From NCBI GenBank assembly GCA_946480845.1, contig CAMLLJ010000171.1, positions 1 through 6,075 of the forward strand: a stretch of DNA of 6,075 nucleotides, read 5' to 3'. A program made the translations under genes and the position numbers. This stretch comes from an uncultured Gemmatimonadota bacterium. GTDB taxonomy: Bacteria > Gemmatimonadota > Gemmatimonadetes > Gemmatimonadales > GWC2-71-9. Within the stretch, counting starts at the first letter, position 1; every line of letters starts with the position of its first letter. A model generated the notes under the pieces. It ran no database searches. It was not told where the DNA came from and worked only from the letters and a program-made list of their open reading frames with translations. Of this stretch, positions 5,049 through 6,075 are shown piece by piece.

Positions 5049-6075
5049 GCCGCGGCGCTTCCGGCCCACATGCGCGGCAGCAGTCGGAGCAGGACCCCTC
5101 CACTCACCACGAACACGACCAGCCACATCAGCGCCTGGGGCCAGTTGCCGTACAGCGCGCTTCCCGTGCCGAACAGCGCCGAGTAGACCAGCGCGCATCC
5201 CATGACCCAGCCGAGCAGCGACTGCGCCATCGAATCCGGCGAGCCGCCCGCCACGCCCGCTTCCGCGGCCACGGGGCCCCATCCGGGTCCTGCCGGCCGC
5301 ACTTTCCGGTAGAAGGCGATCAGCGTTCCCCGCTCCGCCGGCCGCGTCAGCAGCGTCACCGCGATCCAGACGACGGTGGTGACGGCCACGGTGGCCAGGA
5401 GCGGCGTGTGCTCCCCGACATTCACGCCCTGCTTCCGCGCGATGAAGAACCCGAGCGCCACCAGGAACGACGACGCCATCGCGGCGATCTCGCTGTAGGC
5501 GTTGATGCGCCACCAGAACCAGCGCAGCAGGTAGAGCAGCCCGGTCCCGGCGCCGATCGACAGCAGGAGCTGGAAGGCATTGCTGGCGTTGTCGAGGAGC
5601 GGCGTGAACGCCGCGGCGAGCGCCATCAGCAGGCCCGTGGTCAGCCGGCTCATCATCACGTAGTGCTTCTCCGACGCCCCGGGCCGGAGGAAGCGGCGAT
5701 AGATATCGTGAATGAGGTACGAGGTGCCCCAGTTGAGGTGCGTGGAGATGGTCGAGACGTAGGCGGCCAGCAGGCCCGCCACCATGAGCCCGAGCAGCCC
5801 CGCGGGGAGGAAGCGGAGCATCGCCGGGTAGGCCATGTCGTGGCCGATGAGCTCCGGGTCTACGTGCGGTAGCGCACGCGCGATGTCGCCCAGGGTCGGA
5901 TAGACCAGGATCGACGCCAGGGCTACGATGATCCACGGCCAGGAGCGGAGCGCGTAGTGCGCCACGTTGAAGAACAGGGTGCCCGCGAGCGCATCTCGCT
6001 CGCTCCGGGCCGCGAGCATCCGCTGGGCGATGTAGCTCCCCCCGCCCGGCTCGGCGCCGGGATACCAGACCGACC
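5045..6075 (-). CDS. Sodium:solute symporter (SSS family), N-terminus cut by window edge
   Basis: The frame is open to the right edge, and 342 residues of the C-terminal part are visible. An internal Met at 6019 is not the start: the 18 codons before it read on as WYPGAEPGGGSYIAQR, a conserved block of this symporter type, followed by LFFNVAHYALRSWPW. The segment STISTHLNWGTSYLIHDIYRRF (about 5684-5755) matches the helix with Ser/Thr residues that bind Na+ in LeuT-fold symporters, ending in the typical D-x-Y. About seven to eight hydrophobic helices remain, ending in a short basic/Ala tail. SSS proteins use the Na+ gradient to import sugars, amino acids, vitamins or similar compounds; the substrate cannot be read from this fragment. 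It lies next to, but convergent with, the nucleotidyltransferase gene, so it is not in the same operon. Confidence 0.9.
   Translation of the reverse strand, partial: SVWYPGAEPGGGSYIAQRMLAARSERDALAGTLFFNVAHYALRSWPWIIVALASILVYPTLGDIARALPHVDPELIGHDMAYPAMLRFLPAGLLGLMVAGLLAAYVSTISTHLNWGTSYLIHDIYRRFLRPGASEKHYVMMSRLTTGLLMALAAAFTPLLDNASNAFQLLLSIGAGTGLLYLLRWFWWRINAYSEIAAMASSFLVALGFFIARKQGVNVGEHTPLLATVAVTTVVWIAVTLLTRPAERGTLIAFYRKVRPAGPGWGPVAAEAGVAGGSPDSMAQSLLGWVMGCALVYSALFGTGSALYGNWPQALMWLVVFVVSGGVLLRLLPRMWAGSAAA

Noticed and set aside
5042..5052. Small hairpin CGGC-TAG-GCCG at the convergent stops as a terminator
   Set aside because: The stem is only 4 bp with a 3-nt loop, and no U-run follows on either strand.
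4350..5936. Long minus-strand frame spanning the nucleotidyltransferase and symporter genes
   Set aside because: It lies antisense to one clear gene and in another frame of the other. Its composition is Arg/Ala/Gly/His-rich and no motif is visible.
6038..6060. GC-rich inverted repeat (CCCGGC/GCCGGG) near the right edge
   Set aside because: It lies inside the conserved PGAEPGGG coding block of the symporter and is explained by codon choice.

Overview
The window is GC-rich chromosomal DNA (clearly above two-thirds G+C by eye). It is almost fully coding, with gene spacings of 10-60 bp, and has no stretch over 300 bases without a gene. I see no rRNA, tRNA, CRISPR array, insertion sequence or phage gene. 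High GC, Era, a Trm112-like protein, a degenerate receiver-GGDEF protein, an MJ0042-type zinc-ribbon protein and a symporter of a type I associate with Bacteroidota relatives suggest an environmental bacterium, possibly Gemmatimonadota or a neighbouring phylum. That placement is an inference from gene style, not a proven assignment.

Layout: a five-gene minus-strand run occupies 4084 down to 1. In transcription order it is era (GTPase of 30S maturation), a 56-residue Trm112-family zinc protein overlapping era by 4 bp, a 575-residue fusion of a Clp N-terminal domain to a CAX-type Ca2+/H+ antiporter, a receiver-like plus GGDEF signalling protein with a GTG start, and a zinc-ribbon/Pro-Ala-rich protein cut by the left edge. 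Spacings of -4, 15, 57 and 10 bp suggest an operon, with the 57-bp gap the most likely place for an extra promoter. Divergent from era, 34 bp away, is a plus-strand sugar-phosphate nucleotidyltransferase-like gene (4119-5048). Its stop codon shares the palindrome CTAG with the stop of a convergent sodium:solute symporter gene that runs off the right edge.

The most unusual item is the Clp_N-antiporter fusion. Two intact Clp_N repeats, normally the substrate-receiving part of ClpC/ClpA unfoldases, are joined by a basic Pro-rich linker (five tandem hexapeptides) to a complete antiporter with both signature GNAAE motifs. No AAA+ module is present. A second notable point is that the two divergent genes in the middle both have starts fixed by close in-frame stops. 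Both lack a Shine-Dalgarno sequence, and each has a TANNNT box exactly 6 nt before its ATG, suggesting back-to-back leaderless promoters.

Functionally, the minus-strand run mixes ribosome maturation (Era, Trm112), ion homeostasis (the antiporter) and signalling (GGDEF). Whether this is a functional link or simple co-location cannot be told from the sequence alone.
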